A DNA stretch of 64,000 nucleotides from Rhodosporidiobolus odoratus (lineage: Eukaryota > Basidiomycota > Microbotryomycetes > Sporidiobolales > Sporidiobolaceae), in the NCBI GenBank assembly GCA_034387635.1, contig JAOANU010000006.1, positions 806,001 to 870,000 on the forward strand. Reading direction: 5' to 3'. The position numbers and the translations under genes are program-made. The notes beneath the pieces are model-generated. The model had not been told where the DNA came from, searched no databases, and saw nothing but the letters and a program-made list of their open reading frames with translations. Below are positions 11,489 through 22,727 of this stretch, piece after piece (position 1 is the first letter of the stretch; the number at the start of each line of letters is the position of its first letter).

Positions 11489-13643
11489 TCACTGCTTCTT
11501 GAGGTTGGCGCGGAAGTGCGTGGCCTCTGATGCCGGAGCGACCTTGAGGGCCGGAACGGGAGGGACGTTAAGAGCCTTGGCGATACGGTGGCCGAGGTCT
11601 TCGTCGATGATGGTGCTGCGTGTAGTAGAGAAGACAGTCAGTAAGGGAACGTGCTCGAGCGGGTAGAGTTGTGTATAGATGGGCATAGAGACGAAAGTGG
11701 AAGAGGGGCGGTGGATTGGGAGGAAAGGCGACAGGGAAAAAGGGACGAGGAACTGAGAGGAAGGGAAGAGAACGCACAAGCAAGAGAGACTCCTGTTCCT
11801 GACCTCGGCGCTCTGAATACCAGCCATGTGACCCGCAATGTTGGAAATGAAACGTTCCCTCTGTCCATCGTCGAACACCTTCTGCCAGAGCGCCCTCGGC
11901 TGTACAAAGTCATCCTCGGTAACAATGCTGAGGTCCGCAATCGCGCCGCCGACAAATTGCTCGTGCTCGGACATCTCATATGGGTTCTTGACGTAGTTGA
12001 GAGGCTGAATAGAGGAGGCATAGTTGGGTCTGTTGCCCTGGTTATTGAAGGCCATGAAACCGTCACGCTGGAAATTGGCGGGAGGGTGGAGCGGAGCGTT
12101 GACCGGAAGCTGCTGGTAGTTCGGGCCGAGACGGTGACCTAAAGGGAGGATCAACGGAAGGTAAGGAAGGAGGTAAGCAGAGGGAACTGAGACAGGCAGG
12201 AAAGGAAGACCAAGCTAAGAGAGCCAACGTACGGTGCGCGTCGGGGTAAGAGAAAAGACGAGACTGGAGGACAGGGTCGGCGGTTGGCTCGACACCGGGA
12301 ATGGTGTGCGAGGGAGCGAAGGCGATCTGCTCGATCTCGGCGAAGTAGTTCTTCGGGTTCTCATTTAAGACAAGCTTGCCGATGGGACGAAGAGGGTAGT
12401 CCTTGTGGGGCCAAATCTGCGGGATGCAGACTGTCACTTACTGTAGGCGATGCCCGGAGGAGGGAGAGTGAGGGAAGATACCAACCTTGGTGAGGTCGAG
12501 GATGTTAAAGGGAGCCTGCTCAGCCTGCTCGGGCGTCATGGTCTGAATGTGCAGAGTCCACGAAGGGAACTCGCCGCGCTCGATGGCTTCGAAAAGATCC
12601 TGGTTCGAGTAATCCGGGTTCTCGCCGGTCATCTTCGTCGCTTCATCGTGAGTGAAGGTCTTGACGCCCTGGTCGGAGACGTAGTGGAACTGGGCATATA
12701 CGAAAGAGCCGTCATCCTTGACAAGTTTGTGGCTGCAGAGTAAGCGAGTATCTTCAGCGTCCAGAACGACGAATGGTTGGGAAAGAGAAAGGGACGCACG
12801 CGTGACCGGAGTAACCGTGCTGGAAGCGGTGACCCTTGGGCGTGCCGCGGTCGGAGAAGAGAATCTGCGGCAAAAGAGAAAGATCAGCACGGAGAAGCAG
12901 CGACGAAATGGGTAAGGACATACCATGACCTGATGGAAAGACTCAGGATTTAGAGATAGGTAGTCGTGGAACATGGTACTGTACACGGAACGGCGACGTC
13001 AGGGATTGCGTACGGAAGACGAATCGCTAGGAACGGACTTACGCATCCTTCAAGTGCGTTTGCGGGTCCCTCTTCTGAGTGTGGATGAAGTGAGGGAACT
13101 TGCTCGGGTCTCGGAGGAAGAAGACGGGGGTGTTATTCTGACAGGAGAAAATAGAAGGTGAGTCAGTACACTGAGATTGCAGTGGGAAAGCCGAAAGACG
13201 GACGGATGCGGCATGGGCAAAAGGGCAAAAATACGCACGTAGACATGGTCCCATACTCCGGTTTCAGTCCTCAACTTGACCGAGAAGCCACGGGGGTCAC
13301 GGACAGTGTCGGCAGAACCGCTCTCGCCTCCGACGGTCGAGAAGCGGACAGAGGCGCGAACCTTGGTGCCAACCTTCTGGAAGAGCTCAGCGCAGGTGAG
13401 GTCGGTGATGTCGTGGGTAACCTCGAAGTAGCCGTGAGCACCTCCGCCCTTCGCGTGGACGACACGCTCCGGGATGCGCTCGCGGTTGAAGTGGGCGAGC
13501 TGGTCGATGAGGTTGAAGTCCTGGAGAAGGAGAGGTCCGTTCCTTCCAGCGCGCTGAGCAGCGTAGGGCTCCTGGACAGGGGCGCCCTGGCTAGTGGTGA
13601 AGGTGGCAAAGTCGGACTTCTGAAAGACTTCGGCGGTAGGCAT
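11489..13643 (-). CDS. CTA1: Small-subunit haem catalase
   Basis: Eight exons join in phase: 13643-13239, 13137-13043, 12978-12924, 12864-12800, 12732-12486, 12416-12233, 12138-11778 and 11615-11489, for 512 residues, the usual size of small-subunit catalases. It converts hydrogen peroxide to water and oxygen. Visible landmarks are the active-site His region ([20 protein letters not shown]), the Asn/substrate region across the first splice ([16 protein letters not shown]), [12 protein letters not shown], and the proximal haem ligand Tyr motif [16 protein letters not shown]. There is no signal peptide, and the C-terminus (RANLKKQ) is not a classical SKL-type peroxisomal signal, so cytosol or a non-PTS1 route is likely. 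A CCCCT stress-element match and a TATA-like site lie upstream. The symbol is by function, not by proven orthology. Confidence 0.95.
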
Positions 13644-13740
13644 TCTGCGAGAAGGGGATAGCAGCGGAGAAAAGAAGGCAATGAGAGTGAGAGAAGCCAA
13701 GTCAGTTCTGATGAACCCCTTGCACCACGGAGATTTTGCT

Positions 13741-13748
13741 CTATAATA
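13741..13748 (-). promoter_or_regulatory. TATA-like element upstream of catalase
   Basis: TATTATAG on the minus strand lies about 100 bases before the catalase ATG, a sensible distance for a core promoter. One AGGGG (stress element type) lies between it and the ATG near 13716. Position is the only evidence. Confidence 0.35.
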
Positions 13749-14938
13749 GCGTGCGGCAGTGTCTCGACCGCAACAGCCCCGAAGTGGTCTGCGCTGCGCG
13801 CCCGTAACCATCTGCCGGTGCAGAACGCGCCTCATTCCGCCACATGCTGTTGTTCAGCTTCAAGCTCCGGGCACCGGTTGTGCCAGTCGCAACTGCTTAG
13901 GAGTACCCTTGCCTGCCACCAACCGGTGGCGCTTCGTACAAAGGCCGCCTGAGCGGCGGCACCACTTGCCGCCGTCCTGACATTCGACAGCTCCCGGAGC
14001 GTTGCCATGAACCTGCATCGACATGTTGAAACGCGCTCACTGTCTAGACGACCCGGCGCAGTCGCGGTCGGGCTGTCGACGTGCCGAAAGAATCCCCCAC
14101 CATCGGGCGAAGAAGGCGGAAGACGGTGGCTCGAGTGCACGCCGGCCGTGCAGAAAGCTGGAAGAAGACTCACCTGTTCTTTGCTATGCGGGTGTGTGTG
14201 TGTGGGTGGCAAGCAGTAGAATGAGGAGGAAGAGACGATCCACTTTACCAATTGACCGGGGAGCAAGTTGGGCCGAGCCCCCGTCGGCCTTCTACAGTAA
14301 TCCGACTATTTCTAATTGGTCGGTGCGCAGTTTGGGATTACAAATTCGTAGATTTCGCTGACTGCTGTAGATCGTGACGACGCCCTTCTTCTGGCTTGGT
14401 CGCAACAGCTCGGCGCGTCTGGCTGCTAACTAGCCGCCCTTGTGTGTAGCCGCGACTGGTGGCCGCGCGCTTCTCTTTCGCTTTTCTCGCGATTGAGAAG
14501 GTCGTTTCCCAGGCAATGCTCTTCTCTGGCTTGCCGGTCCAGCTGCGGGCTACTCGTACCATGTGTCAGTAACAGGCGTAGAGTGAACGTGAGCCCTGGC
14601 AGAAAAGAAAGGGAGACATCCGCCTTTAGAGAGTGGAGGAGTAAAAGAGAGAAACAGCCGGGCCTCGCTCTTACCTGTGCTGCGCCGGCTAAGCGATGAG
14701 CCGACAGCATTGGCGAGTCATTTACAGCTTGCCTTGAAGTGGCAACAAGTAAAGGTAAGAGTTACAGGAAGGGCGCGGAACAGGAATGGAGAGGCCTGCG
14801 AAAGAACTCACAATGAGCTGGGCAGTGTGAGCAGAGTCTGCGGCAGAGTTGTCGTTCACGAAGGGGCGTCAGCGTGAATTCTGCAAGAAGGATGTCACAA
14901 CGCATCCCTGCTAGAGAGAGAGCAAAAAGCAACACACC
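13749..14938. other. Intergenic, no gene seen
   Basis: Holds the upstream region of catalase and the 3' region of WSS1. Open frames occur on both strands but none has protein-like composition or motifs. A short GT run (gtgtgtgtgtg) lies near 14190. Confidence 0.4.
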
Positions 14939-16672
14939 TCACCCCCTCTCACTACTCCTCTTCAATCTCCCACAAACCCTACATGTCCAAAACAGATCCT
15001 CATTCCTCGTCGAACACGTCTCACACGCCCAGCCCCCATCCTTGTCTCTCGTTACCGGTGTAGGCCTCCTCGACGGCCCGATATCGGCGCCGACGACGAG
15101 CGTGCCCGGGGGTCGTTCGGTGAGGCAGACCTCGCAGGCTAAGGAGAGAGGAGAGGGGTTGGCGAAGGTACAAGTTGAGCAGGTCCAAGCGGGTTGAGGA
15201 GTCGGCTTGCGGCTTAGTGGGCGAGGCTTCGGGGTGGTCGGCTTTTGAAGAGCGGATCGAGGAGTGACGGAAGGGGCGGGAGCGCTTGAAGAGGTTGTAG
15301 TGCGCGATCTCGAATCGAAGGGATTGGCGGGAATGATCGAGGCAGCCGCGGCGGACTTAGCGAAGTGAAGGGGTTTTGCTGAAGCAGGGGGGCGAGCAGG
15401 AACGGGGCGTTTCGATGACACAATTTCAATCTCTTCAGATGAGGCGGAGCTCGCGCGAGACCGCTTCGACGGCGACGACGAGAATGCAAGATTGAGCTCG
15501 CCAGCGGGTTCAGGCTTGATCCTCGATCCAGTGGAGGATTCGCCAGCGATGGCGGCGCAGTCATCCTCGTCGTCCGAGCTATCGGTAGTAAGGTCGATAA
15601 CGACGCGTCGAGAATCCTTCTCTGCAGCAGCGATTTCTGCCTGGATTTCCGGTGGCAAATCTTCCTTCTTCGAGCCGGAAGGATGGCTATGGGCATCGTC
15701 ACCTCCGCATGTCCGGCTGACTCGAAGTCGGCGTTCGGCAGCCTGGCCATGTATCCCGAGCTGAGTTAGTATAGGCTCGTGAGCTCTGCAGTAAAGCTGG
15801 CTCACCTCGGCCAGCACCTCCGCCATCCTCTTCCCTTTCTCTGCCGGCGCCTTCCCACCTAGCCTCCCTCCCGTTCCAAGCACTTTCCTGATCTGCTCCT
15901 TCTCCTCGAATCTCCTCAACGCTTTCTCCCTAGCCTCTCTCATGCTCACACCCTTGTCATGCGACACGCCCTCTCCCACTCGATTCCCTTTCCCGTGAAA
16001 GCCTTCGCCGGTGTACCCGGACGCCCGCAGAGCGTCGTATTCATCGTGTAGGCCGTCGAGAATCTTGAAGAATGCGTCATCGTGCGGGCCGCGGCGATTA
16101 TGGGTTAGCTCATGCAGCTGTGAAGGGGTAGGAAGAACCCGGTCAGCGCAATACAAAAAGATCGACGTGGCACGACCGAAGTTCCAGGCGCAGCGGCTTT
16201 CCGCTCAATCTCGAAGAGCGAAGGAAAGGATTGTGCGACGTACCATTGTCCCGATCAGCGACTCCTCCAAAGGCAGAAAAGAATACGGATCATTCGCCGG
16301 CCTTAGCCTGATGCAAATCTTCTCGCCCGCATTGATGTTGATGCCTTCATCGCTTCCCTGTCAGCGAGCTCAAGTAGGATACGAGACTGAAGGAAGCAGT
16401 GCACCCAGTAAATTGGGGTTTTTAGGGAAGAACTCGGCCAAAGTGGGAAGAAACCAGCCGTGTTTCTTCATGATGGGCTTGACAAGCTGTCAGCTCCGCG
16501 CGCGAGGGTCAGCTACAGGTCGCGCTGGAAGACTGGAATGGAGTCAACGCACAGAGTGGATCTTCTGCAACAACCTCGCAGCCTTCTTGGAGTCGGGTTG
16601 CGACTCGAGAACCTCGACCGTGTCGACATCCCCCGGAGGACCCGCGTCCTTCGCCAGTCTCCAGCCTGACAT
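14939..16672 (-). CDS. WSS1: WSS1-type WLM metalloprotease with SUMO-binding and zinc-finger tail
   Basis: The WLM protease domain is spread over four or five exons. Exon 1 (from 16672) encodes VEVLESQPDSKKAARLL; later exons give KHGWFLPTLAEFFPKNPNLL and INAGEKICIRLRPAND; the last long exon has the zinc site LHELTHNRRGPHDDAFF (HExxHN plus GPHD). The tail has a strong SUMO-interacting motif, VVIDLTTDSSDDEDD, a second SIM-like EEIEIVSS, and two RanBP2-type C4 zinc fingers (WTCSTCTFANP...CEVC and WACETCSTRN...CRVC). Yeast Wss1 cleaves DNA-protein crosslinks in a SUMO- and Cdc48-dependent way; the same role is inferred here. The junction near 16390 between NPNLL and the INAGEK exon was not resolved. 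Confidence 0.85.
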
Positions 16673-17203
16673 TGTATCAGTCGCTTCTGTTGTCGCCCAG
16701 CTGATCGCGAAGTAGTCGACGGGTGCTGGACTTGTTCGAAGGTGGATGGTGAGGAGGTGTTGATGCAGGGAGATGGGCGTTCGAGGCTTGGAGAAGGATG
16801 CCGGGGCGTTACACGACGGTGCAAAACAGCACCGGAGCTTCTGAACACGCCTCACGAGAGGCTAAGCGGAGGCGACCGAGATGTCAACGAGAAAGCCAAA
16901 ATCGGCGAAGCTTTCTGCCCCAGCTAGGCTACATTCTTGATCAATCGTAGAGCGAAGCGCCGCCGCTTTGTATACACGTAAGTTCGCCCGGGCCATCGCT
17001 CGTTCCGTCTGGCAACCTCAACACACTCCGGTATGTTGACCCACCTTCCCCTCGATCTTACCAGTACGAAGCACCTTCTTCCTGCAAAACCCGAGTATGT
17101 TTCCTCATTTCGGGCTTCTCTTTGCACCCCTCCCCATTCATCTCGTAAACCGAGGGCGTGACGGAGCAAGTAGGAGCAAGGCAAAGCGGTCTTGCAGCCT
17201 CTG
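16673..17203. other. Intergenic, no gene seen
   Basis: Contains the WSS1 promoter region and the 3' flank of the amino acid transporter. A minus-strand open frame of 86 codons (16924-17184) has no recognisable feature. Confidence 0.4.
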
Positions 17204-19651
17204 CTAGCACACCTTATGACTCCCTCCCTTCAGCGCTTTCCGAATACTGAGGAAAGTAGAGAGAACCATGACGGCGACACCAAACGCTGCACAGACCCAC
17301 GCGGCGAAGCGTTGAGGGGCTTGTTGAGGACCAGTGCCGGAGAGGCGGAGGAAACAGGCGGCGGCTGTGAACGGGCACCTCGGATCAGAGCTGTCGAACA
17401 CTAAGCGACTCCACATGGTTGTGGGCAGGGAGGAAAAAGGTAGATGTGGTCGCGGTTGATGACGATGGGTGGGTGCTCAGGGCAGCAAGGCAGAAAACGA
17501 TCGTCTCGAGCTGGTAGGGGCCTGGGGACGGAAAGGGGAAGATAAAGGAAGAAGAATGAGAAACTGACGGAATAGATACGCGAGGGCCGTAGCTGAGAAC
17601 CCGCCCGCAAGTTCGAGAATCAGACCAAGGTCGCAGGTGACGAGAGAAACTGCAACAGGACATAGGCAGTCAGCCTCGAATACAGCGACGCGCCGCCCGG
17701 CCAAGTACAGGAGGCGCGAGAAGCTAGAAGGAACGGCGCACCGAGTAACGCGGAGAACACCAATCCCGAGGTAATCAGAACATGTCGTTTCTTGTTGAAC
17801 TCTCGCTCGTCCGGCCAGAAGTACGTCTCTGCCACTTCTCGGCATACGAAGGCTTCAAGTGGTAGGGTGGCGAACATATTGGCGCCGCTGTAGATGGATT
17901 ATCTGGGCGTTAGAAAGCCGGGTGCCGGGAAAGGTAGTGAAGAGGAAAAGAGCGTACAAGCAGGCTCGAGCGATGTTGATCAAGGTGTCGTCTTCGGCGA
18001 AGTTGTTGAGGATGTTACCTGCGAGTAGAACGAGCACGACATCAGCTTGACTACAGGCATATACCGAGATAATGAGACTTACCCTGAGTTCGATCAGTGA
18101 AGACTAAAAATCCGGAAATGCTCATGCAGAGACACGCCACCATCGACAGCGCAGTCGAGACATGGGTAATCTGGGCGAACCTATCCAGTGTCGGCGTCCG
18201 CAGAGAACCGTAGATGAGGAGCGAGTTGTGGTGGCAGACAAAGGCGAAGGAGATGACGCCTATTGCTTCGAAGACCCCTGGTTCTAGGAAAGTCCAGCGG
18301 GTGGAAGAGTCGCCCTTGAGGGTTTCGTCGACGCCGGGACCTCGTATACCGACAGAGAACACGATGACGACCATGCTGCGCCGGGGATATGCGATTAGCG
18401 TGGCCCGCCCGGGGTTGAAGAGGAGAAATCATCGGTCCACCTGATGAGTGCCAAGGTGGAAGCATGCGACAGCTTCTCGATATCCCGATATAGCGAAAGA
18501 GGATAGGAAATGCCAACGGTCAGAACGGTGGTGACGACATGCCGCGAGATGAGGAAGTCGACAAGGCTGCCGTGGTCGTCTCCGACGATGGCGAGGAAAA
18601 CTCGAGGCAAGGTATCGCCAGTGATGACGGTAAATGCGCACATGCCGCCGAAAGCGAAGGCGAACTGGAAGAAGGAGACAGCCGCTCGACCATGTCGACC
18701 GAAACCTGAGGGTGAGAAGGTCAGCGGTGCTTTCTTTCGCCCTCGCAAGATCAGGCAAAGACGACGTACAACTGTCCATGATATCGATATAGGTTCTTCG
18801 TCCGCTCATCTGCGGGAGTCAACCACAGTCAGCCTTGCATATCGGTAGCAGCATAAGCAATGCGAGGCTGGGGGAAAAGAATACTGTGGTGAGGTCAAGC
18901 TTACCTTTGCATTGAGCACGATCAGCCGGATAGTCCAGTCCGTTACACTGCCAAGGATGAGCAGCAAGATGATGCCGCTGAAGAAACCAGCTTCTCGCAG
19001 AGCATAAGGTAGACCTGCGCATCTCAAGCAGGGTCAGCCGATCCGTGCGCAGGCAGACGAAGACAAAGAGGGGACCATACCGATAATACCAGCACCTAGA
19101 ATCGAATTGCTCATGTTGGCAATCCCCGCCCAGATGCCCCCACCTCGATTTATCCATTCCGGCTGTTCATCACTCTCCGCATCACTCTCCATTTCCTTCA
19201 ACCTCCTTTCCTCTGCTCGCAGATCCAGACTCCTCCTCGAGTGCACCAGCCCCTCCATCAGGGGCGCCTGACCCTCATCGAAGTCGCTATCAAGGTCGTC
19301 CGGGTCCGCTTCCCAGCGTGCTTCTCGACTTGTCAAGCCTGATGCCAGCGGTTTCGGGGGGTAGAAAGAGGTCGAGTCGTCGCGAGAGTATGAGGTGGAG
19401 GCTATTGGCGGATCGTCGTCTTCGCTGTAGCGGAACAAAGGTAGGGAGGAGGAGGGTCCAGCATCGGAGTAAGAGGTTGAGGACGGATCGGCGAAGGCTG
19501 AGGGAGAAGGTGAGGCTGGAGGCGGTGGTAGCAGAGTTATTGTAGAGGTCTGTGGTGTTGCACTTGCGCTACTTGACTCCTTTGTGGCAGTATCGAGGTC
19601 GAAGTGGACCACTCGTGGGGCTGGTGTTGGTGAGAGGAGGTCGGTTGCCAT
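17204..19651 (-). CDS. AAAP-family (AVT/SLC38-like) amino acid transporter
   Basis: A multi-exon membrane transporter. The N-terminal 200 or so residues are disordered and Ser/Asp-rich. The family signature follows: IWAGIANMSNSILGAGIIG, then across an intron LPYALREAGFFSGIILLLIL. Later helices read SFFQFAFAFGGMCAFTVITG, VVTTVLTVGISYPLSLYRDI, GVISFAFVCHHNSLLIYGSL, VSTALSMVACLCMSISGFLV, and a last helix AAWVCAAFGVAVMVLSTFLS. The GAGIIGLPYA motif and helix order match fungal vacuolar AVT transporters and SNAT10/11, so vacuolar amino acid transport is inferred. Substrate and direction cannot be read from sequence. Roughly nine introns are implied; exon borders were not all fixed. The start Met heads a Pro/Ser-rich tail with no competing upstream exon. 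Confidence 0.85.
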
Positions 19652-20262
19652 GGGCTGAGCAGCAGGTGGGCTGCGTGTTAGACTCGCGTTTGCGTCTGTT
19701 GCTCTGCCTCTCGAGCTGACAGGCGCGGTGAAGAGCGGTGAAGGCGGTTCAAGGACAGGTCGCGAGATTCAAGGGTCTGTCCACCACCGCCCTCGCTCTT
19801 CCGTTGTGTCTGTCAAACCCACTGCTGTGTGTTACTCGCCGGTGCTGCTATAGGCTCTGGCTGGTGGCATGCGGTCCAGAGGAGTTGACGTCGGCTGCGC
19901 GGGTGCTGTCACTGGCAGTCGGCACCGTCTCTTAGCTCGCTGTCCAGGATGCCTGAACGTCGCTGCGTGTCTGTACCAAGCTGTTCCTCTCTGGCGAGGG
20001 GGCAGATCCGCTCATAGCTCGGATATTCAAGCTCGGAGGGAGGCGGCACATTTCGCTTTTCCTTGCCTTCTTTTCTTCTCTCTCCAGTTTCGTCGTTGCT
20101 GTCGGCGCCTGAGAGGCAGTATACGACACTTCTTAGGTACGTATCTGTCCCGCCGATAACTGACAATAGCTACTGAGCTGAAGTCGCCCAATCCCGCGGT
20201 TCTTGCTTTCTCCTTCTTCTTCGACTAGTTCATCATCCTACCGGTCTACGAAACAGTACAAG
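19652..20262. other. Shared upstream region of two divergent genes
   Basis: About 0.6 kb between the start of the transporter (minus) and the small HMG-like gene (plus). I see no ORF with support and no clear regulatory repeat. Confidence 0.4.
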
Positions 20263-20905
20263 ATGGGCAAGAACATGACGTCTAAAGGGACATCTTCACT
20301 TTCAGCCTACGTTCGACCTCTGCCAGCCCTCGCCCGACTTGGTACGACGACTTGCTGACTCTCCTGACTCCCGTTGCAGGCTCTTCCAAGTCCAAAGCCA
20401 AGTGAGCTCTCACCAGCTCGCCCAAACTCACTTCATGAGACGCACTACTCGAGTACTCGCCTGTCTCCGTGTCCGCAGAGCCCCCTCGTCCGAGGGAAGC
20501 AAGCATGGAACTTGGAACGACTTCAGGACGAAGAGGACTGCTGAGCTCAAGGCACAGTCACCTGACCAGGTGAGTTACGTTCATCGCGCTACTGTAACAG
20601 CGAGCAAGCGCCAACAGTACTGCTCCGCATGTCGTTGCCTCGTCGACTTATTACTTGACCTTCCCAACTCTGCCTTTTCTCGCTGTGATATGGCTTGGAA
20701 CGATAGTCCGGCAAGGACAGGGTCAAGCAGATCTCGGAGGAGTGGAAGGTCCGCCTCTTCCCACGACTTCTTATTGCACACCTACCGTACCGCCGACTTT
20801 ACCTTTTGCTCGTCATAGAACCGCGACAAGCAGTCTGAGCAGGAGCCCGCTCCGAACGCGGCACACGGAGACATCGATGACGAGGAAGAGAGTCAGCAGG
20901 AGTAG
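20263..20905 (+). CDS. Small HMG/YABBY-like protein with acidic tail
   Basis: Five small exons keep phase: 20263-20341, 20380-20401 (22 nt), 20479-20569, 20707-20748 and 20819-20905, giving 106 residues. The core GTWNDFRTKRTAELKAQSPD followed by SGKDRVKQISEEWKNRDK has the spacing of the HMG-like/YABBY-type helix region (W-x2-F ... GK-x4-IS-x2-WK). A short basic Ser/Lys segment precedes it, and the C-terminus is acidic (DIDDEEESQQE), as in small chromatin proteins. Nuclear DNA binding is inferred from this likeness only. The donor after EEWK is GTCCGC, which is weak, so the last junction is the least sure. Confidence 0.6.
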
Positions 20906-21141
20906 GTGGCATCCCCCATATTATCGGTTGCCTCTAAATCCCGCTTCAACCAACCTTCGTCACCTCGTTTGGGCTCCTTCCGGTCACATGTGCACTCTTC
21001 TCTCCTGTTCCGCCTGTAGCTCTTGTCCTTTGAATGCACAAACACATGTTGTTCCATTCTATGCCCAGCTGTGATCTACAGATCTATGCTACGTGAAACT
21101 CTTCCTCTCCGGGCAGCGAATCTAGCTTCCTGCCAATCTAT

Positions 21142-22689
21142 CTATGCCCACAAAACCACTCCCGGTCTTCCCACGTCCCTCGCCCTCGCCACCTCCCTCA
21201 GCTTCCTCCCGTCCACGCCGGCCCTCTCGAAGATGACCACCTCATCCGAATCATGCAACGCAACAGCTAACCACCTCCCCTCTTCTACCTCCTTCACCCC
21301 CTTCCCCTTCATCCTCAGACTCTCACTACTCAGGCTCATATGCCTCGGCGCCCGACCACCACAGCTGACCATCTTCCTCCCCTCCACCTCAAGCGTTCCA
21401 TCCGCCTTCACCTCGAAGATAGCGAGCAAATCCGGTTCACCTTGCCGAGTTCCTTCGAGGGGGTTATGGGCTTCGGCTCGGTTCGAGGCGATGAGAGTGG
21501 TTTGATCCGGGGTGAGGACGAGTTCGGCGCAGTGCCAGTCTTTGAAGCTGGCTTGGTGGGGGTTTGGGGTTGAGGGGAGGATTGAGACGCGGGATTGGAG
21601 GAGGGTGAAGGAGGGGTAGCGAGAAGTCGGGGTCGCCGAGAATGAGGTTGAAGAAGATGGAGGTGGAGGTGAAGGAGGAGTAGAGTACGAAACGGCAAAC
21701 ACAGTGATCGAGTTGTGCAGCTCGTTCAAAACGTAGAGCCGTTCGCCCGTTTGTGAGAAAAGGACATGTCGAGGTCCATCTCCTGCTTCCAGATGAATCG
21801 TCTCCACATTCTCAAGTGTGCCATCCTCCTTGACTCCTACTATCCTCAAATCATCCGTTCCCAGATCCGGGACGACGCAAACGAGCCCTCGAGGGTCCAC
21901 ATGCGCTCCGTGTGGGTGAGCTTGTTGTTGCCGCTCTGTCACGGTACCGACAGTTCCTTGTCCGAGGTAGCTCAGGAGCTGAGAGGCAGCAGGCTGGGTG
22001 TCTAGATCGCCGGAGGGAAGAAGCGGGATGGAATGGAGAGAGGCGCCTTTGTAGTTGGTCGTGACGAGACGGTGCGGCGTAGTCGAGGTTAAGAGGCCTG
22101 AGTGACAGGGCCATAGTCCGCCTATAAAGACCTGAGAGTCAGCGGTACGAGGTCTGTGGGCGTAAGGCGCAAGGTAGGAGAGAAAAGACAGCATTGACGC
22201 ACCGGTCTTGACGGAGGACATTGGCTTCAGTACACCATCCTCCCCGACAGCCAAAGCCATAATCATACCCTCCTCCTCGCCCCACTCATCCGCAGCGTAC
22301 AAGTGCTTCCCTGGAAATGTCCGAGGCGACCGGCATGAACCGACCCAACAGCGCGAGCAGACATCAGCGGGGCTCGCACGCCACACGCGAAGGTTCAGAG
22401 ACGACTCACCGTCCTGTGATAGCGTCAGCCATGTCGGCGCATTGCCGCATTCGACGCTCGAGCTAGTCTTGATAGTTTTGGTCGCGGGGTCAAAGGACAG
22501 AGTGAGGATGCGACCCTCGTAGCCGCCAGCAAAGAGGTGGTACGGTGCCATACTTGCGAGCGCAATGCACGGACAGTTGGCAGCAAACAATGAGAACGAG
22601 AAGAGAAGGAGGAAGAAAAGCGGACACCGGCCGAGATGAGGATGGAATCGCTCCGCACAGCGAGGATAGCGACTTGCTGCTATTTGCAT
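21142..22689 (-). CDS. Seven-bladed beta-propeller lactonase-like protein, copy 1
   Basis: Belongs to the lactonase / 6-phosphogluconolactonase-like propeller family (PF10282 type). Blade motifs are visible: APYHLFAGGYEGRILTLSF, GNAPTWLTLS, GKHLYAADEW, HPHGAHVDPRGLVCVVPDLG, GDGPRHVLFSQTGERLYVLN and LVLTPDQTTLIASNRAEAHN. Introns 22311-22409 and 22122-22202 are both multiples of three without stops. Removing them gives 455 residues from the Met at 22689, or 409 from the Met at 22551. The longer form adds a hydrophobic leader (LFFLLLFSFSLFAANC) like the one in copy 2, but a TATATA lies just upstream of 22689, which favours the shorter start. It is a tandem paralogue of the next gene. Possible substrates include sugar lactones or muconolactones; none is proven. 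Confidence 0.8.
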   Translation of the reverse strand: MQIAASRYPRCAERFHPHLGRCPLFFLLLFSFSLFAANCPCIALASMAPYHLFAGGYEGRILTLSFDPATKTIKTSSSVECGNAPTWLTLSQDGESSLNLRVWRASPADVCSRCWVGSCRSPRTFPGKHLYAADEWGEEEGMIMALAVGEDGVLKPMSSVKTGASMLSFLSYLAPYAHRPRTADSQVFIGGLWPCHSGLLTSTTPHRLVTTNYKGASLHSIPLLPSGDLDTQPAASQLLSYLGQGTVGTVTERQQQAHPHGAHVDPRGLVCVVPDLGTDDLRIVGVKEDGTLENVETIHLEAGDGPRHVLFSQTGERLYVLNELHNSITVFAVSYSTPPSPPPPSSSTSFSATPTSRYPSFTLLQSRVSILPSTPNPHQASFKDWHCAELVLTPDQTTLIASNRAEAHNPLEGTRQGEPDLLAIFEVKADGTLEVEGRKMVSCGGRAPRHMSLSSESLRMKGKGVKEVEEGRWLAVALHDSDEVVIFERAGVDGRKLREVARARDVGRPGVVLWA

Positions 22690-22692
22690 GCT

Positions 22693-22700
22693 CTATATAC
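22693..22700 (-). promoter_or_regulatory. TATA box candidate for lactonase copy 1
   Basis: GTATATAG on the minus strand is only 4-11 bases before the Met at 22689 but about 140 bases before the Met at 22551. If it is the functional TATA box, transcription should begin after the upstream Met, so translation would start at 22551. Confidence 0.35.
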
Positions 22701-22727
22701 TGAATATCCATGTACACCGTTGTCTGG

